This document shows positions 54,346 to 64,000 of a DNA stretch of 64,000 nucleotides, one piece after another. The DNA is from Arthrobacter russicus (GTDB taxonomy: Bacteria > Actinomycetota > Actinomycetes > Actinomycetales > Micrococcaceae): the NCBI RefSeq assembly GCF_031454135.1, contig NZ_JAVDQF010000001.1, positions 3,720,001 through 3,784,000 of the forward strand, read 5' to 3'. Under the pieces are notes generated by a model. That model was given only the letters and a program-made list of their open reading frames with translations, was not told where the DNA came from and did not search any database. A program made the position numbers and the translations under genes. Each line of letters opens with the position of its first letter. Positions within the stretch are counted from its first letter, which is position 1.

Positions 54346-56313
54346 GTGGCAGATCCCGCAAGTTACCGGCCCAAAACGGGCGAAATCCCCACCGATCCCG
54401 GGGTCTACCGGTTCCGTGACGAACACGGACGGGTCGTCTACGTCGGCAAGGCCAAGAACCTCCGGTCCCGGCTGACGTCGTACTTCGCCAATCCGGCGAC
54501 CTTGCTGCCCAAGACCTACGCCATGGTGCACACCGCGGCGAGCGTGCAGTGGACCATCGTGGGCAGCGAGTTGGAAGCGTTGCAACTCGAATACACCTGG
54601 ATCAAGGAGTTCGCGCCGCGGTACAACCTGGCCTTCCGGGACGACAAAACCTACCCCTACTTGGCGGTGACCATGGGCGAGGAATTCCCCCGGGTCCAGG
54701 TCATGCGCGGGGAACGGCGCAAGGGCACCCGGTATTTCGGCCCTTACACCGCTGGGGCGATCCGGGAGACCGTGGACACGCTCCTGCGGGTGTTCCCGGT
54801 GCGCACTTGCAGCCCCAGCACTTTCAAGCGGGCCCAGCAGAGCGGCCGGCCGTGCCTGCTCGGCTACATCGACAAATGCGCGGCCCCGTGCGTGGGCCGG
54901 GTCAGTCCGGAAGAGCACCGGCAGCTGGCCGAAGAGTTCTGCGCTTTCATGGGCGGTGAAGCGAAGCGCTTCATCACCACGCTGGAAAAGCAGATGGCGG
55001 CTGCGGTCGCCGAACTCGACTACGAGCGGGCGGCGCGGTTGCGCGACGACGTGATTGCGCTCCGGAAAGTCTTTGAGCGGAATGCCGTGGTGTTGGCCGA
55101 AGACACCAGTGCGGACATCTTCGCGGTGCACCAGGACGAACTCGAAGCCGCCGTGCAGGTGTTCAACGTCCGCGCCGGTCGGATCCGGGGGCAACGCGGG
55201 TGGGTCGTGGAAAAGGTCGAGGACATCGAACCTCCGGAACTGATCGAACGCCTGTTGCAGCAGGTTTACGGCGACGAACGGGACGACGACGACCGGATCC
55301 CGCGGCAGATCCTGGTTCCGGAATTGCCGGCCAACGTCGAGGAACTCGCCGAATGGCTCAGCGAGCTGCGCGGGGCGAGAGTGGAGATCAAGGTCCCGCA
55401 ACGCGGCGACAAGGCCGCGCTGATGGACACCGTGGCGTCCAACGCCGAGCAGTCCATGAAGCTGCACAAATCGCGCCGGGCCGGCGACCTCACTCAGCGC
55501 TCCTTGGCTTTGCGCGAGTTGCAAGACGCCTTGGACCTGCCGATGCCCTTGCTCCGGATTGAGTGCTACGACATTTCGCACGTGCAGGGCACCAATGTGG
55601 TGGCGTCCATGGTGGTAGTCGAGGACGGGCTGCCCAAAAAGAGCGAGTACCGTCGGTTTTCGATCAACGGCGATGCCGCCCGCGACGATACCGCATCGAT
55701 GTACTCCGTGATCACCCGGCGGTTCAAAAACTACCTGCAAGAACAACAGGACCGGGCCGAGGCGCTGGCCGGGCCGGTTGAGTTCGAAATCGTGCCGACT
55801 GCCGAACCCGCGCCGCGGAGCAAATTCGCCTACCCGCCCAACCTGGTCGTGGTCGACGGCGGTCCGCCCCAGGTCTCGGCGGCCAGCCGGGCTCTGGCGG
55901 ATCTGGGCATCGTCGACGTCGCGGTGGTCGGTCTGGCCAAGCGGTTGGAGGAAGTCTGGCTGCCGGAGGACGAGTTCCCGGTGATCCTGCCGCGTACCTC
56001 GCAAGGGCTCTATCTCCTGCAGCGGATCCGGGACGAGGCGCACCGCTTCGCGATTTCCTTCCACCGGCAAAAACGCGGCAAGTCGATGACGGCTTCGTTG
56101 TTGGATTCGGTTCCCGGGCTCGGCGAATCCAAGCGCAAGGCGCTGTTGAAGCATTTCGGCTCGGTCAAGAAGTTGCGGGCGGCAGAAGTGCCGGAGATCA
56201 CTGCGGTCAAAGGGATCGGCCCAGTACTCGGGCAGGCCGTGTACGATGCGCTGCAATCCGCGGAATCGGAGCCTGCGGTCAATATGACGACCGGCGAAAT
56301 TCTGGAATCTTAG
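54346..56313 (+). CDS. uvrC: Excinuclease ABC subunit C
   Basis: UvrC makes both incisions around a lesion marked by UvrAB. The 655-residue protein has the GIY-YIG domain (about 15-95: [26 protein letters not shown]), a Cys motif [13 protein letters not shown], the UVR segment that binds UvrB (about 205-240), the RNase H-like 5' nuclease (about 390-560: [31 protein letters not shown]), and C-terminal helix-hairpin-helix repeats ([22 protein letters not shown]). It begins a cluster uvrC-rapZ-yvcK-whiA conserved in actinobacteria. Confidence 0.97.
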   Translation: MADPASYRPKTGEIPTDPGVYRFRDEHGRVVYVGKAKNLRSRLTSYFANPATLLPKTYAMVHTAASVQWTIVGSELEALQLEYTWIKEFAPRYNLAFRDDKTYPYLAVTMGEEFPRVQVMRGERRKGTRYFGPYTAGAIRETVDTLLRVFPVRTCSPSTFKRAQQSGRPCLLGYIDKCAAPCVGRVSPEEHRQLAEEFCAFMGGEAKRFITTLEKQMAAAVAELDYERAARLRDDVIALRKVFERNAVVLAEDTSADIFAVHQDELEAAVQVFNVRAGRIRGQRGWVVEKVEDIEPPELIERLLQQVYGDERDDDDRIPRQILVPELPANVEELAEWLSELRGARVEIKVPQRGDKAALMDTVASNAEQSMKLHKSRRAGDLTQRSLALRELQDALDLPMPLLRIECYDISHVQGTNVVASMVVVEDGLPKKSEYRRFSINGDAARDDTASMYSVITRRFKNYLQEQQDRAEALAGPVEFEIVPTAEPAPRSKFAYPPNLVVVDGGPPQVSAASRALADLGIVDVAVVGLAKRLEEVWLPEDEFPVILPRTSQGLYLLQRIRDEAHRFAISFHRQKRGKSMTASLLDSVPGLGESKRKALLKHFGSVKKLRAAEVPEITAVKGIGPVLGQAVYDALQSAESEPAVNMTTGEILES

Positions 56314-56379
56314 CTAGGCTAAGGGGAACCGGATCCCCGCGGGCGGTATCGGGCGAATAGACAGACAGGACGTGCGGCA

Positions 56380-57300
56380 ATGACAGATTCAACCCCTGGG
56401 GCTGGGGCTGAAGGCGAGTTCACCCCGGTGAAACCCCAAGAATCTGAGCTGCTCGTGGTCACCGGAATGTCCGGGGCAGGCCGGAGCACCGCAGCCAACG
56501 CACTCGAGGACCACGGCTGGTACGTCGTGGAGAACCTGCCGCCGCAGATGCTCAGCACCTTGGCCGACTTGGTGGCGCGCACGCCGCAGGCTTTGCCCAA
56601 GTTGGCGGTCGTGGTCGATGTGCGGGGCAAGGCCTTTTTCAGCGACATCCGCGATTCGCTCAACACCCTGGCGGCGAGCGGAATCAGCTACCGGGTGTTG
56701 TTCCTGGACGCCAGTGACGGAACCCTGGTCCGACGCTTCGAACAGGGCCGGCGGCCGCATCCCCTGCAGGGCGACGGCCGGATGCTCGACGGCATCGCTG
56801 CCGAACGCGAAGCCCTGGCGCTGTTGCGCGATGCTGCGGACATCGTGGTGGACACTTCAGACCTGAACGTGCACGAATTGGCCAGCCAGGTGACCGGTTT
56901 GTTCTCCGATTCCGGGCCGGTGGTGCTCCGGCTGACCGTGATGAGCTTCGGCTTCAAATATGGGCTTCCGGTGGACGCGAACTATGTCGCCGACGTGCGG
57001 TTCCTGCCGAATCCGCATTGGGTTCCGCAATTGCGCCCGCACACCGGTTTGGACCAGGACGTCAGCGATTTCGTGCTGGCGGAGAACGGCGCCAATGAAT
57101 TCATCAGCTTGTACGTCAAAGCTTTGGAGCCGGTGCTCGAAGGCTACCGGCGAGAGAACAAGCACTACGCCACTATCGCCGTCGGCTGCACCGGCGGCAA
57201 GCACCGCTCGGTGGCGGTCGCCGTCGAACTGGCCAAACGGCTCGCGCAACTGCCCCGGGTGTCGGTCAGTACCAAACACCGTGATCTGGGGCGCGAATAG
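56380..57300 (+). CDS. rapZ: RapZ/YvcJ family nucleotide-binding protein
   Basis: A 306-residue P-loop protein. Walker A region [19 protein letters not shown] (Arg in place of the usual Lys, normal for actinobacteria), [22 protein letters not shown], and C-terminal [20 protein letters not shown]. In E. coli RapZ controls glucosamine-6-phosphate synthase through small RNAs; in actinobacteria the role is less clear. The frame ends in a TAGTG overlap with yvcK. Confidence 0.94.
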   Translation: MTDSTPGAGAEGEFTPVKPQESELLVVTGMSGAGRSTAANALEDHGWYVVENLPPQMLSTLADLVARTPQALPKLAVVVDVRGKAFFSDIRDSLNTLAASGISYRVLFLDASDGTLVRRFEQGRRPHPLQGDGRMLDGIAAEREALALLRDAADIVVDTSDLNVHELASQVTGLFSDSGPVVLRLTVMSFGFKYGLPVDANYVADVRFLPNPHWVPQLRPHTGLDQDVSDFVLAENGANEFISLYVKALEPVLEGYRRENKHYATIAVGCTGGKHRSVAVAVELAKRLAQLPRVSVSTKHRDLGRE

Positions 57301-58313
57301 TGGCGCTGCTCACCGGGCCGCTGCCGCTGATCCCGCCGAAGAACCAAGCGCAGAACGGCGGTTCCGATACTTCGGTGGTGGCCCTGGGCGGCGGGCACGG
57401 GCTGTACGCCTCGCTTTCCGCACTCCGGTTGCTCACCAGTGACCTGACCGCAGTGGTCACCGTGGCCGACGACGGAGGCTCATCGGGAAAGCTGCGCGAC
57501 GAACTTGGGGTGCTGCCACCCGGAGACCTCCGGATGGCGCTTTCCGCACTGTGCGACGACACCGATTGGGGCCGTACCTGGCGCGACGTGATGCAGCACC
57601 GGTTCCAGTCGAAACCGGGGCGGAACAGCTCGTTGGACCAACACGCGATGGGCAATCTGCTGATCGTCACCTTGTGGGAGCTGCTCGGCAATACCGTCGA
57701 CGGGCTGCGCTGGGCCGGCGCACTGCTGGGCGCCCGGGGCCAAGTGCTGCCGATGGCGAGCGTGCCGCTGACCATTCAGGGCCGCAGCCGGAAGACCGCC
57801 GAGGACGGAACCGAAACCACGCATCGGATTGCCGGGCAGTCGGTTCTGGCCACCGCCGGGATGGTGGAGGACGTCCGTTTGCTGCCGGAGAACGCCGCGG
57901 CCTGCGTCGAGGCGCTGGAAGCGATCGAGTTGGCCGACTGGGTGGTGCTCGGCCCGGGCTCCTGGTACACCTCGGTGCTGCCGCACCTGCTGCTGCCGGA
58001 ATTGCGCCAAGCGCTCTGCAACACTCCGGCGAAACGCTGCCTCGCGATGAATTTGGACGTCAACGACAAAGAAGCCGAAGGCATGAGCGCGGCCGACCAT
58101 CTGCGGGTGATTTCGAAGTATGCGCCGGAATTCGGGGTGGATGTAGTGCTCGCGGATCCGACCAGCGTCGGAGACCGGGACGAATTCGAGGCTGCGGCCA
58201 CGGCTTTGGGCGCTGAGGTGGTGTTGACCCGGGTGCGGGCGAGCAACAAACAGGCGGTCCACGACCCGCTCCGGCTCGCCGCCGCGTTCCACGACGTTTT
58301 CGCGGGTACCTGA
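57300..58313 (+). CDS. yvcK: YvcK/GlmR family protein (gluconeogenesis factor)
   Basis: A 337-residue protein with [48 protein letters not shown], and LVIGPGS-like [17 protein letters not shown], the family's UDP-GlcNAc binding pocket. In Firmicutes and mycobacteria it directs carbon to cell-wall precursors. GTG 57300 shares its first base with the rapZ stop. Next is whiA. Confidence 0.94.
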   Translation: MALLTGPLPLIPPKNQAQNGGSDTSVVALGGGHGLYASLSALRLLTSDLTAVVTVADDGGSSGKLRDELGVLPPGDLRMALSALCDDTDWGRTWRDVMQHRFQSKPGRNSSLDQHAMGNLLIVTLWELLGNTVDGLRWAGALLGARGQVLPMASVPLTIQGRSRKTAEDGTETTHRIAGQSVLATAGMVEDVRLLPENAAACVEALEAIELADWVVLGPGSWYTSVLPHLLLPELRQALCNTPAKRCLAMNLDVNDKEAEGMSAADHLRVISKYAPEFGVDVVLADPTSVGDRDEFEAAATALGAEVVLTRVRASNKQAVHDPLRLAAAFHDVFAGT

Positions 58314-58365
58314 TGGATCCGGCGACTCATTTTCGAAGACTTCGACGACAAGGCAGGAACAACAG

Positions 58366-59346
58366 ATGGCGCTGACCGCAGCGGTAAAAGAGGAGCTTTC
58401 CCGGCTCGAGGTGCGCAAATCCTCGGTGCGCAAAGCCGAGGTTTCCGCCATGCTGCGCTTTGCCGGGGGACTGCACATCATTTCCGGTCGGATCGTGATC
58501 GAAGCCGAAGTCGATCTGGCGGCGACGGCCCGCCGGCTGCGCGTCGCGATCGCGGAACTCTACGGGCACCAGAGCGAGATCATCGTGGTTTCCGGCGGCG
58601 GCTTGCGCCGGGGCAACCGGTATGTGGTGCGGGTGGTCCGGGAGGGTGAAGCCCTGGCCCGGCAAACGGGTCTGTTGGACAGCCGGGGCCGTCCGGTGCG
58701 CGGCCTGCCTTCCGTGGTGGTCAACGGCTCGGCGGCCGACGCGGAGGCGGTCTGGCGCGGCGCATTCCTGGCGCACGGTTCGTTGACCGAGCCCGGCCGT
58801 TCGTCCTCGCTCGAAGTGACGTGTCCGGGACCGGAGGCCGCACTGGCCCTGGTCGGTTCGGCCCGGCGTCTGGGCATCGCGGCGAAAGCCCGGGAAGTCC
58901 GCGGCATCGACCGGGTGGTGATCCGGGACGGCGATACGATCGCTGCGCTGCTCACCCGGATGGGCGCGCATGAGACCTTGTTGGTCTGGGAAGAGCGCCG
59001 GATGCGCAAGGAAGTGCGGGCCACGGCGAACCGCTTGGCCAATTTCGACGACGCAAATCTGCGCCGCTCGGCGCAAGCCGCGGTTGCTGCGGGAGCGCGG
59101 GTGGACCGGGCCTTGGAGATCCTCGGCGACGATGTGCCGGATCATTTGAAGTACGCCGGTGAGCTCCGGGTCGCGCACAAGCAGGCGAGCTTGGACGAAC
59201 TGGGCCGCTTGGCCGACCCGCCGATGACCAAGGACGCGATTGCCGGGCGGATCCGGAGGCTGCTCGCTATGGCGGACAAGCGTGCCTCTGATTTGGGCAT
59301 ACCCAGCACGGAGGCGAATGTGACATTGGAGATGCTCGAGGAATAG
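58366..59346 (+). CDS. whiA: DNA-binding protein WhiA
   Basis: A 326-residue protein: N-terminal LAGLIDADG homing-endonuclease-like domain without catalytic residues (about 20-210) and C-terminal helix-turn-helix (about 235-320: [40 protein letters not shown]). WhiA regulates sporulation and cell-division genes with WhiB in Streptomyces; in non-sporulating actinobacteria it affects division. ATG 58366 follows GCAGGAA. Last gene of the uvrC cluster. Confidence 0.95.
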   Translation: MALTAAVKEELSRLEVRKSSVRKAEVSAMLRFAGGLHIISGRIVIEAEVDLAATARRLRVAIAELYGHQSEIIVVSGGGLRRGNRYVVRVVREGEALARQTGLLDSRGRPVRGLPSVVVNGSAADAEAVWRGAFLAHGSLTEPGRSSSLEVTCPGPEAALALVGSARRLGIAAKAREVRGIDRVVIRDGDTIAALLTRMGAHETLLVWEERRMRKEVRATANRLANFDDANLRRSAQAAVAAGARVDRALEILGDDVPDHLKYAGELRVAHKQASLDELGRLADPPMTKDAIAGRIRRLLAMADKRASDLGIPSTEANVTLEMLEE

Positions 59347-59495
59347 CCTGGGCTGAGAAAGTTTCCGCCCATCGGAAATACATCACAAAAGTGTTGCGTT
59401 ATTACGATAGCGGAGCTTGGACCGCCGAAGATTCCGGTCGGAAGACCCGATCGGTGAGATGGATTAGTTGCTCATTCACACACTACGGAGGAATC

Positions 59496-60125
59496 GTGAC
59501 ATTCACGCAGTACACACTTCCCGATCTGCCCTACGATTACGCGGCTCTAGAGCCGCATATTTCGGCCAGGATCATGGAACTGCACCACGACAAGCACCAT
59601 GCGGCATATGTGGCCGGCGCGAACACGGCCCTCGAGCGCTTGGCTGCGGCCCGGGAAAAGGGTGACTTCACCTACATCACCGGCCTGTCCAAGGATCTGG
59701 CCTTCCACTTGGGTGGACACACTAACCACTCGATCTTCTGGAACAACCTTTCGCCGGACGGCGGCGACAAGCCCGAAGGCGAACTGGCCGCGGCCATCGA
59801 TGACGCGTTCGGCTCGTTCGACGCTTTCCGGGCGCAGTTCTCGGCGGCAGCACTCGGCCTGCAGGGTTCCGGTTGGGCGATCTTGGCATACGAGCCGATC
59901 GGCGGCAACCTGGTGATCGAACAGCTCTACGATCAGCAGGCGAATGTGCCGGTGGCGACCACTCCGCTCTTGATGCTGGACATGTGGGAGCACGCTTTCT
60001 ACCTGGATTACGTCAACGTCAAGGCGGACTACGTCAAGGCGTTCTGGAACATTGCGAACTGGGCGGATTCCGCCAAGCGCTTCGAAGCGGCGCGCACCGG
60101 CGCCCGGGGACTGGTCGTCCTCTGA
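59496..60125 (+). CDS. sodA: Superoxide dismutase (Fe/Mn)
   Basis: A 209-residue SOD. Metal ligands are visible: His30 in [13 protein letters not shown], His in [15 protein letters not shown], and Asp/His in [14 protein letters not shown]. It converts superoxide to oxygen and peroxide in the cytoplasm; the metal cannot be told with certainty. GTG 59496 follows GGAGG. The frame open upstream to 59391 would add a basic stretch unlike the family. It is followed by a strong terminator-like hairpin and gapA. Confidence 0.95.
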   Translation: MTFTQYTLPDLPYDYAALEPHISARIMELHHDKHHAAYVAGANTALERLAAAREKGDFTYITGLSKDLAFHLGGHTNHSIFWNNLSPDGGDKPEGELAAAIDDAFGSFDAFRAQFSAAALGLQGSGWAILAYEPIGGNLVIEQLYDQQANVPVATTPLLMLDMWEHAFYLDYVNVKADYVKAFWNIANWADSAKRFEAARTGARGLVVL

Positions 60126-60142
60126 TCGGAGCCCGGAGGCTG

Positions 60143-60226
60143 TTCGCACGCTGAGCATCTGCTGTAAGCTGCGTCACAATTTGTTCCACATGGTGGAAGT
60201 TTGCCCCTGCGTTTGCAGGGGCAAAC
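60143..60226 (+). promoter_or_regulatory. Promoter, palindrome and hairpin between sodA and gapA
   Basis: TTCGCA (60143-60148), 16 bases, TAAGCT (60165-60170) give a plausible promoter starting near 60177. Just after it lies a perfect palindrome TTCCAC-ATG-GTGGAA (60184-60198), then a 12-bp perfect hairpin GTTTGCCCCTGC/GCAGGGGCAAAC (60199-60210 with 60215-60226). The hairpin may end sodA transcription or act as an attenuator for gapA. Confidence 0.5.
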
Positions 60227-60330
60227 GTTCTTAAACGTAAGATGGATCACGAGGCCGCTGCCGGTCCTTCCGGCAACTGTTTCGACAGGTAAGTCATCTC
60301 TGCCCAGCGTCGTGCGGGATTCGTTTCGCA

Positions 60331-60350
60331 ATTGGCCCCATCGGCCAAAT
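60331..60350 (+). promoter_or_regulatory. Inverted repeat in the gapA leader
   Basis: TTGGCC-N5-GGCCAA (60332-60337 and 60343-60348) is a perfect inverted repeat 50 bases before gapA, a candidate operator. A small hairpin AGTGCT/AGCACT (60364-60381) then leads directly into the AAGGGAG ribosome-binding site. Confidence 0.4.
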
Positions 60351-60393
60351 CACGAGAACTAGAAGTGCTCGCAAAAGCACTAAGGGAGATTGA

Positions 60394-61404
<1,011 letters not shown>

Positions 61405-61406
61405 AC

Positions 61407-62651
61407 ATGACATTGCACACCCTTGACGAACTCATCGCCGACGGTGTCCAGGGGCGGTACGTTTTGGTCCGAAGCGACCTGAACGTGCCGCTTTCTGGCG
61501 CTCCGGACGGAACGCAGACAGTGGCCGACGACGGCCGGGTCCGGGCCTCGCTCCCCGTGATCGAGAAACTGGCCAAGGCCGGTGCCCGGGTCCTGGTGCT
61601 CGCGCACCTGGGCCGACCGCAGGGCGTGCCGGAGGCCAAATACTCTTTGCGCCCGGCGGCCGACCGGTTGGCCGAGCTCGCGGAGGTACCGGTTTCTTTG
61701 GCCGGAGATGTTTCCGGCACCGCCGCGAAAGCCGCAGCTGCGGGGCTCTCCGATGGCCAGGTGCTGGTTCTGGAGAACGTCCGCTTCGATCCGCGGGAGA
61801 CGGCCAAAGACGACGCGGAACGTGCGGCCTTCGCGGCCGAGCTGGCCGGTCTGGGCGGATCCGGTGCGGCGTATGTGGACGACGCATTCGGCGCGGTGCA
61901 CCGCAAACACGCCAGCGTCTACGACCTGGCGTTGAAGCTGCCTGCTTATCAGGGGGATTTGGTCCGTACCGAACTCGAGGTGCTGCGCAAGCTCACCGAG
62001 TCGCCGGAGCGGCCCTATGTCGTGGTACTGGGCGGTTCAAAGGTCTCCGACAAACTGGCCGTGATCGACAATCTGATCGGCAAGGCGGATGCGATCCTGG
62101 TCGGCGGCGGAATGCTGTTCACCTTCCTCGCGGCGTTGGGCTATCGGGTGGGCGCGAGCCTGCTCGAGGAAGACCAAGTGGGGGCGGTGACGAACTACCT
62201 GAACCGCGCGAAGGGCGCCGGGACCCGCTTCATCCTGCCGACCGACGTCGTGGTGGCGGAAAAGTTCGCTCCGGACGCTGCGCACGAGTTGGTCGCTGCG
62301 GACGCGATCGAGTCGAGTTCCTTCGGCGGCAGCGGCATCGGGCTGGACATCGGTCCGGCCACTGCGGCAGCGTTCGCCGAGCAGATCACTGCGGCGAAGA
62401 CCGTATTCTGGAACGGCCCGATGGGCGTGTTCGAGTTCCCGGCCTTCGCCGAAGGCACCCGCGCGGTGGCTGCGGCCCTGGCCGGGAGCGGCGCGTTCAG
62501 CGTCGTCGGCGGTGGCGATTCGGCCTCGGCCGTGCGCAGCCTGGGCTTCGCCGACGATGCCTTCGGGCATATTTCCACCGGTGGCGGTGCCAGCTTGGAG
62601 TTCTTGGAAGGCAAGGAGCTGCCCGGGCTGAGTGCCCTGGACCGCAACTAA
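61407..62651 (+). CDS. pgk: Phosphoglycerate kinase
   Basis: Transfers phosphate from 1,3-bisphosphoglycerate to ADP. The 414-residue protein has the N-terminal [32 protein letters not shown], the hinge/ATP region [34 protein letters not shown] and [13 protein letters not shown]. No clear ribosome-binding site precedes the ATG two bases after gap, so translation is probably coupled. tpiA, often next in this family, is replaced by a large hairpin and an unrelated gene. Confidence 0.97.
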   Translation: MTLHTLDELIADGVQGRYVLVRSDLNVPLSGAPDGTQTVADDGRVRASLPVIEKLAKAGARVLVLAHLGRPQGVPEAKYSLRPAADRLAELAEVPVSLAGDVSGTAAKAAAAGLSDGQVLVLENVRFDPRETAKDDAERAAFAAELAGLGGSGAAYVDDAFGAVHRKHASVYDLALKLPAYQGDLVRTELEVLRKLTESPERPYVVVLGGSKVSDKLAVIDNLIGKADAILVGGGMLFTFLAALGYRVGASLLEEDQVGAVTNYLNRAKGAGTRFILPTDVVVAEKFAPDAAHELVAADAIESSSFGGSGIGLDIGPATAAAFAEQITAAKTVFWNGPMGVFEFPAFAEGTRAVAAALAGSGAFSVVGGGDSASAVRSLGFADDAFGHISTGGGASLEFLEGKELPGLSALDRN

Positions 62652-62660
62652 CCCGCACTC

Positions 62661-62740
62661 CGCAGGCCCGTCCTATCGGCCGGTTCAGGGGGGGCAGAGA
62701 CGTCTCTGCCCACTGAGTTCCGGAATTGGGCGGGCCTGCG
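62661..62740. terminator. Large multi-tier hairpin after pgk
   Basis: Outer arms CGCAGGCCCG (62661-62670) and CGGGCCTGCG (62731-62740) are perfect. An inner 20-base palindrome at 62692-62711 (GGGCAGAGAC then its complement) is also perfect, and partly matching CCGGTTCAG/CTGAGTTCCGG lies between. The whole forms an 80-base cruciform-like structure ten bases after the pgk stop, likely terminating the gap-pgk operon. Confidence 0.7.
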
Positions 62741-62896
62741 TTGGTTCGGCAGGTTTCGTTCTGCGTCGCGATGTTGAGTTGTGTTGCTTGAGATTTCGCG
62801 AGGTTGCCGCAAAAGCCGGTCCTGCTTGTTTGGCCCTGCGCGGCGTGGTTGATTGGCGTCATCAGTATCGCCGGACGCAACCACCGAGGAGCCACC

Positions 62897-63412
62897 GTGA
62901 CTTCGCCGTACGACATCAGCCCGAGCAGCATGCGCGCGGTCCTCGGCCATTTCGCCACCGGGCTCGCGGTGATCACCGCCGCAGGTCCGGACGGTCCGAT
63001 CGGTTTCACCTGCCAATCGTTGACCTCGCTCTCGCTCGATCCGGCGCTGGTCTCCTTCAACCCGAGCCGGAATTCGGCCAGCTGGCCGGCGATCCGCAGC
63101 GTCGGCCGGTTCGCGGTGAACATTTTACCGGCGGGCGCCGAAGCGCTCGCGCTGCGCTTCAGCCGCAAGGGTGTCGATCGGTTCCACGGCGTCGAATGGC
63201 GGCTCTCGGCGCAGGGGAGTCCGCATTTGCAGGCCGCGGCCGCCTGGGTGGACTGCGAGCTGCATACCGAGTACGACGGCGGCGACCACACCATCGCGGT
63301 GGGCCGCGTGAACGGCCTCGCGACGGCGGAGTCCGGGACTGATCCCTTGCTGTTCGTGTACGGAAAGTTCGCCGCCCTGCGCCAGGGCGCGTGGCAGGCG
63401 TTGAGCGCGTGA
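62897..63412 (+). CDS. Flavin reductase (FMN-binding split-barrel)
   Basis: A 171-residue protein of the flavin reductase family: MRAVLGHFATGLAVITAAGPDGPIGFTCQSLTSLSLDPALVSFNPSRNSASWPAI and GRFAVNILPAGAEALALRFS, then FHGVEW, with the final GRVNGLATAESGTDPLLFVYGKFAAL. It reduces FMN or FAD with NAD(P)H to feed a partner oxygenase. GTG 62897 follows GAGGAG. Its stop overlaps the start of a luciferase-like monooxygenase (GTGA), its likely partner. Confidence 0.9.
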   Translation: MTSPYDISPSSMRAVLGHFATGLAVITAAGPDGPIGFTCQSLTSLSLDPALVSFNPSRNSASWPAIRSVGRFAVNILPAGAEALALRFSRKGVDRFHGVEWRLSAQGSPHLQAAAAWVDCELHTEYDGGDHTIAVGRVNGLATAESGTDPLLFVYGKFAALRQGAWQALSA

Positions 63413-64000
63413 AATTCCAACTCCTCGACCTCGTCGCGCATCAGCCCAACCCGGTCTCCGGCCGCCTGGTGAGCGTTGCGGAACGGTTCGCGCAGACCGT
63501 CGGTTTGGCCAGCCGGGCTGAAGCGCTGGGCTTCGACTGCTTTGCGGTCGGCGAACGCCATGCCGGCCCGTTCCTGTCCAGTTCACCGGCAGTGCTGTTG
63601 GGTGCGATCGCCGCCGCGACGAGCCGGATCCGGTTGCAGACCGGGGTCACGGTGCTGACCCTCGCAGATGCCTTCCGGGCCGCCGAAGACTACGCCACAG
63701 TCGACCAGTTGTCCCGGGGCCGGCTGGAAATCACCATCGGCAAGGGGAACGAACTCGCCCAGTTCCCGCTCTTCGATGTCTCCGCCGAGCAGCAGTATGA
63801 AATCCTGGCCGAGAAATACGGCCTCCTGCGGCGACTCTGGCGGGAGGAAAATGTGGACTGGCAGGGCAGTTTCCGGAGTGCTCTCGAATCCGCAACCAGC
63901 CAGCCGCGCCCTTATGGCGGCCCGATCCGGATCTGGCACGGCTCGGCGACGTCGCGAGCTGCCGTGGAGCTCGCCGCGCGATGGGGCGACCCGCTGTTCA
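63409..64000 (+). CDS. LLM-class flavin-dependent oxidoreductase, 5' part
   Basis: The frame starts at GTG 63409 and runs to the window end (about 197 residues). It reads KFQLLDLVAHQPNP, then LASRAEALGFDCFAVGERHAGPF, SSPAVLLGAIAAATSRIRLQTGVTVLTLADAFRAAEDYATVDQLSRGRLEITIGKGNE and PIRIWHGSATSRAAVELAARWGD, clear marks of the bacterial-luciferase-like superfamily. It uses reduced flavin to oxidise a substrate that cannot be named. The 4-base overlap with the flavin reductase gene argues for a two-component monooxygenase. Confidence 0.9.
   Translation, partial: MKFQLLDLVAHQPNPVSGRLVSVAERFAQTVGLASRAEALGFDCFAVGERHAGPFLSSSPAVLLGAIAAATSRIRLQTGVTVLTLADAFRAAEDYATVDQLSRGRLEITIGKGNELAQFPLFDVSAEQQYEILAEKYGLLRRLWREENVDWQGSFRSALESATSQPRPYGGPIRIWHGSATSRAAVELAARWGDPLF

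Overview
The window is GC-rich chromosomal DNA from an actinobacterium, most likely a member of the Micrococcaceae related to Arthrobacter. That placement is an inference from gene content and order: trpC-trpB-trpA-lgt-gltB-gltD-pyk, a PdtaR-type ANTAR regulator, rpsA and coaE near each other, a CoaE-GrpB fusion, a DUF3516 helicase, the uvrC-rapZ-yvcK-whiA cluster and gap-pgk. Most of it is conserved core genome. No transposase, integrase, CRISPR array, rRNA or replication origin was seen.

Layout. 1-11.8 kb: end of the tryptophan operon, prolipoprotein transferase, both glutamate synthase subunits behind a structured leader, and pyruvate kinase. 11.8-20.9 kb: ANTAR regulator, tRNA-Leu(CAA), old-yellow-enzyme and amidase genes, a PadR/MFS efflux pair with a perfect palindromic operator, a DHFR-fold protein, a thioesterase, and a phosphate transporter. 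20.9-27.5 kb: DNA polymerase I, a free-standing Eis C-terminal domain followed by a full Eis-like acetyltransferase, ribosomal protein S1, and a small unknown gene preceded by an elaborate nested repeat. 27.6-34.4 kb: DUF2079 membrane protein, a sensor kinase/response regulator pair, a double VOC protein, the divergent yigZ/coaE pair, and a small membrane protein. 34.6-38 kb: uvrB and a TerC/Alx-type membrane protein behind a probable manganese (yybP-ykoY) riboswitch. 38-39 kb: a lower-GC patch with one unknown gene and the broken 3' end of a transporter. 39-45 kb: hydrolase, acetyltransferase, helicase, methyltransferase and metallo-hydrolase. 45-49.7 kb: MarR, heterodimeric ABC exporter, GntR. 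49.8-59.3 kb: uvrA with a LexA-like site, HAD phosphatase, acyltransferase, uvrC, rapZ, yvcK, whiA. 59.5-64 kb: superoxide dismutase, gap-pgk, and a flavin reductase with its probable flavin-dependent monooxygenase, cut by the window end.

How the parts fit. All three Uvr excision genes and polA lie here, so most of a nucleotide-excision repair pathway is present. Central carbon (pyk, gap, pgk) and nitrogen assimilation (gltBD) genes are next to regulators of cell-wall and carbon flux (rapZ, yvcK) and development (whiA). Two drug-efflux units each carry their own regulator(s) and operator.

The strongest cross-window signal is a repeated promoter layout: a TANNNT -10 element followed by exactly 6 (sometimes 7) bases and then the start codon. 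It occurs at no fewer than thirteen genes on both strands and indicates leaderless mRNAs. At yigZ/coaE two such promoters share overlapping -10 elements.
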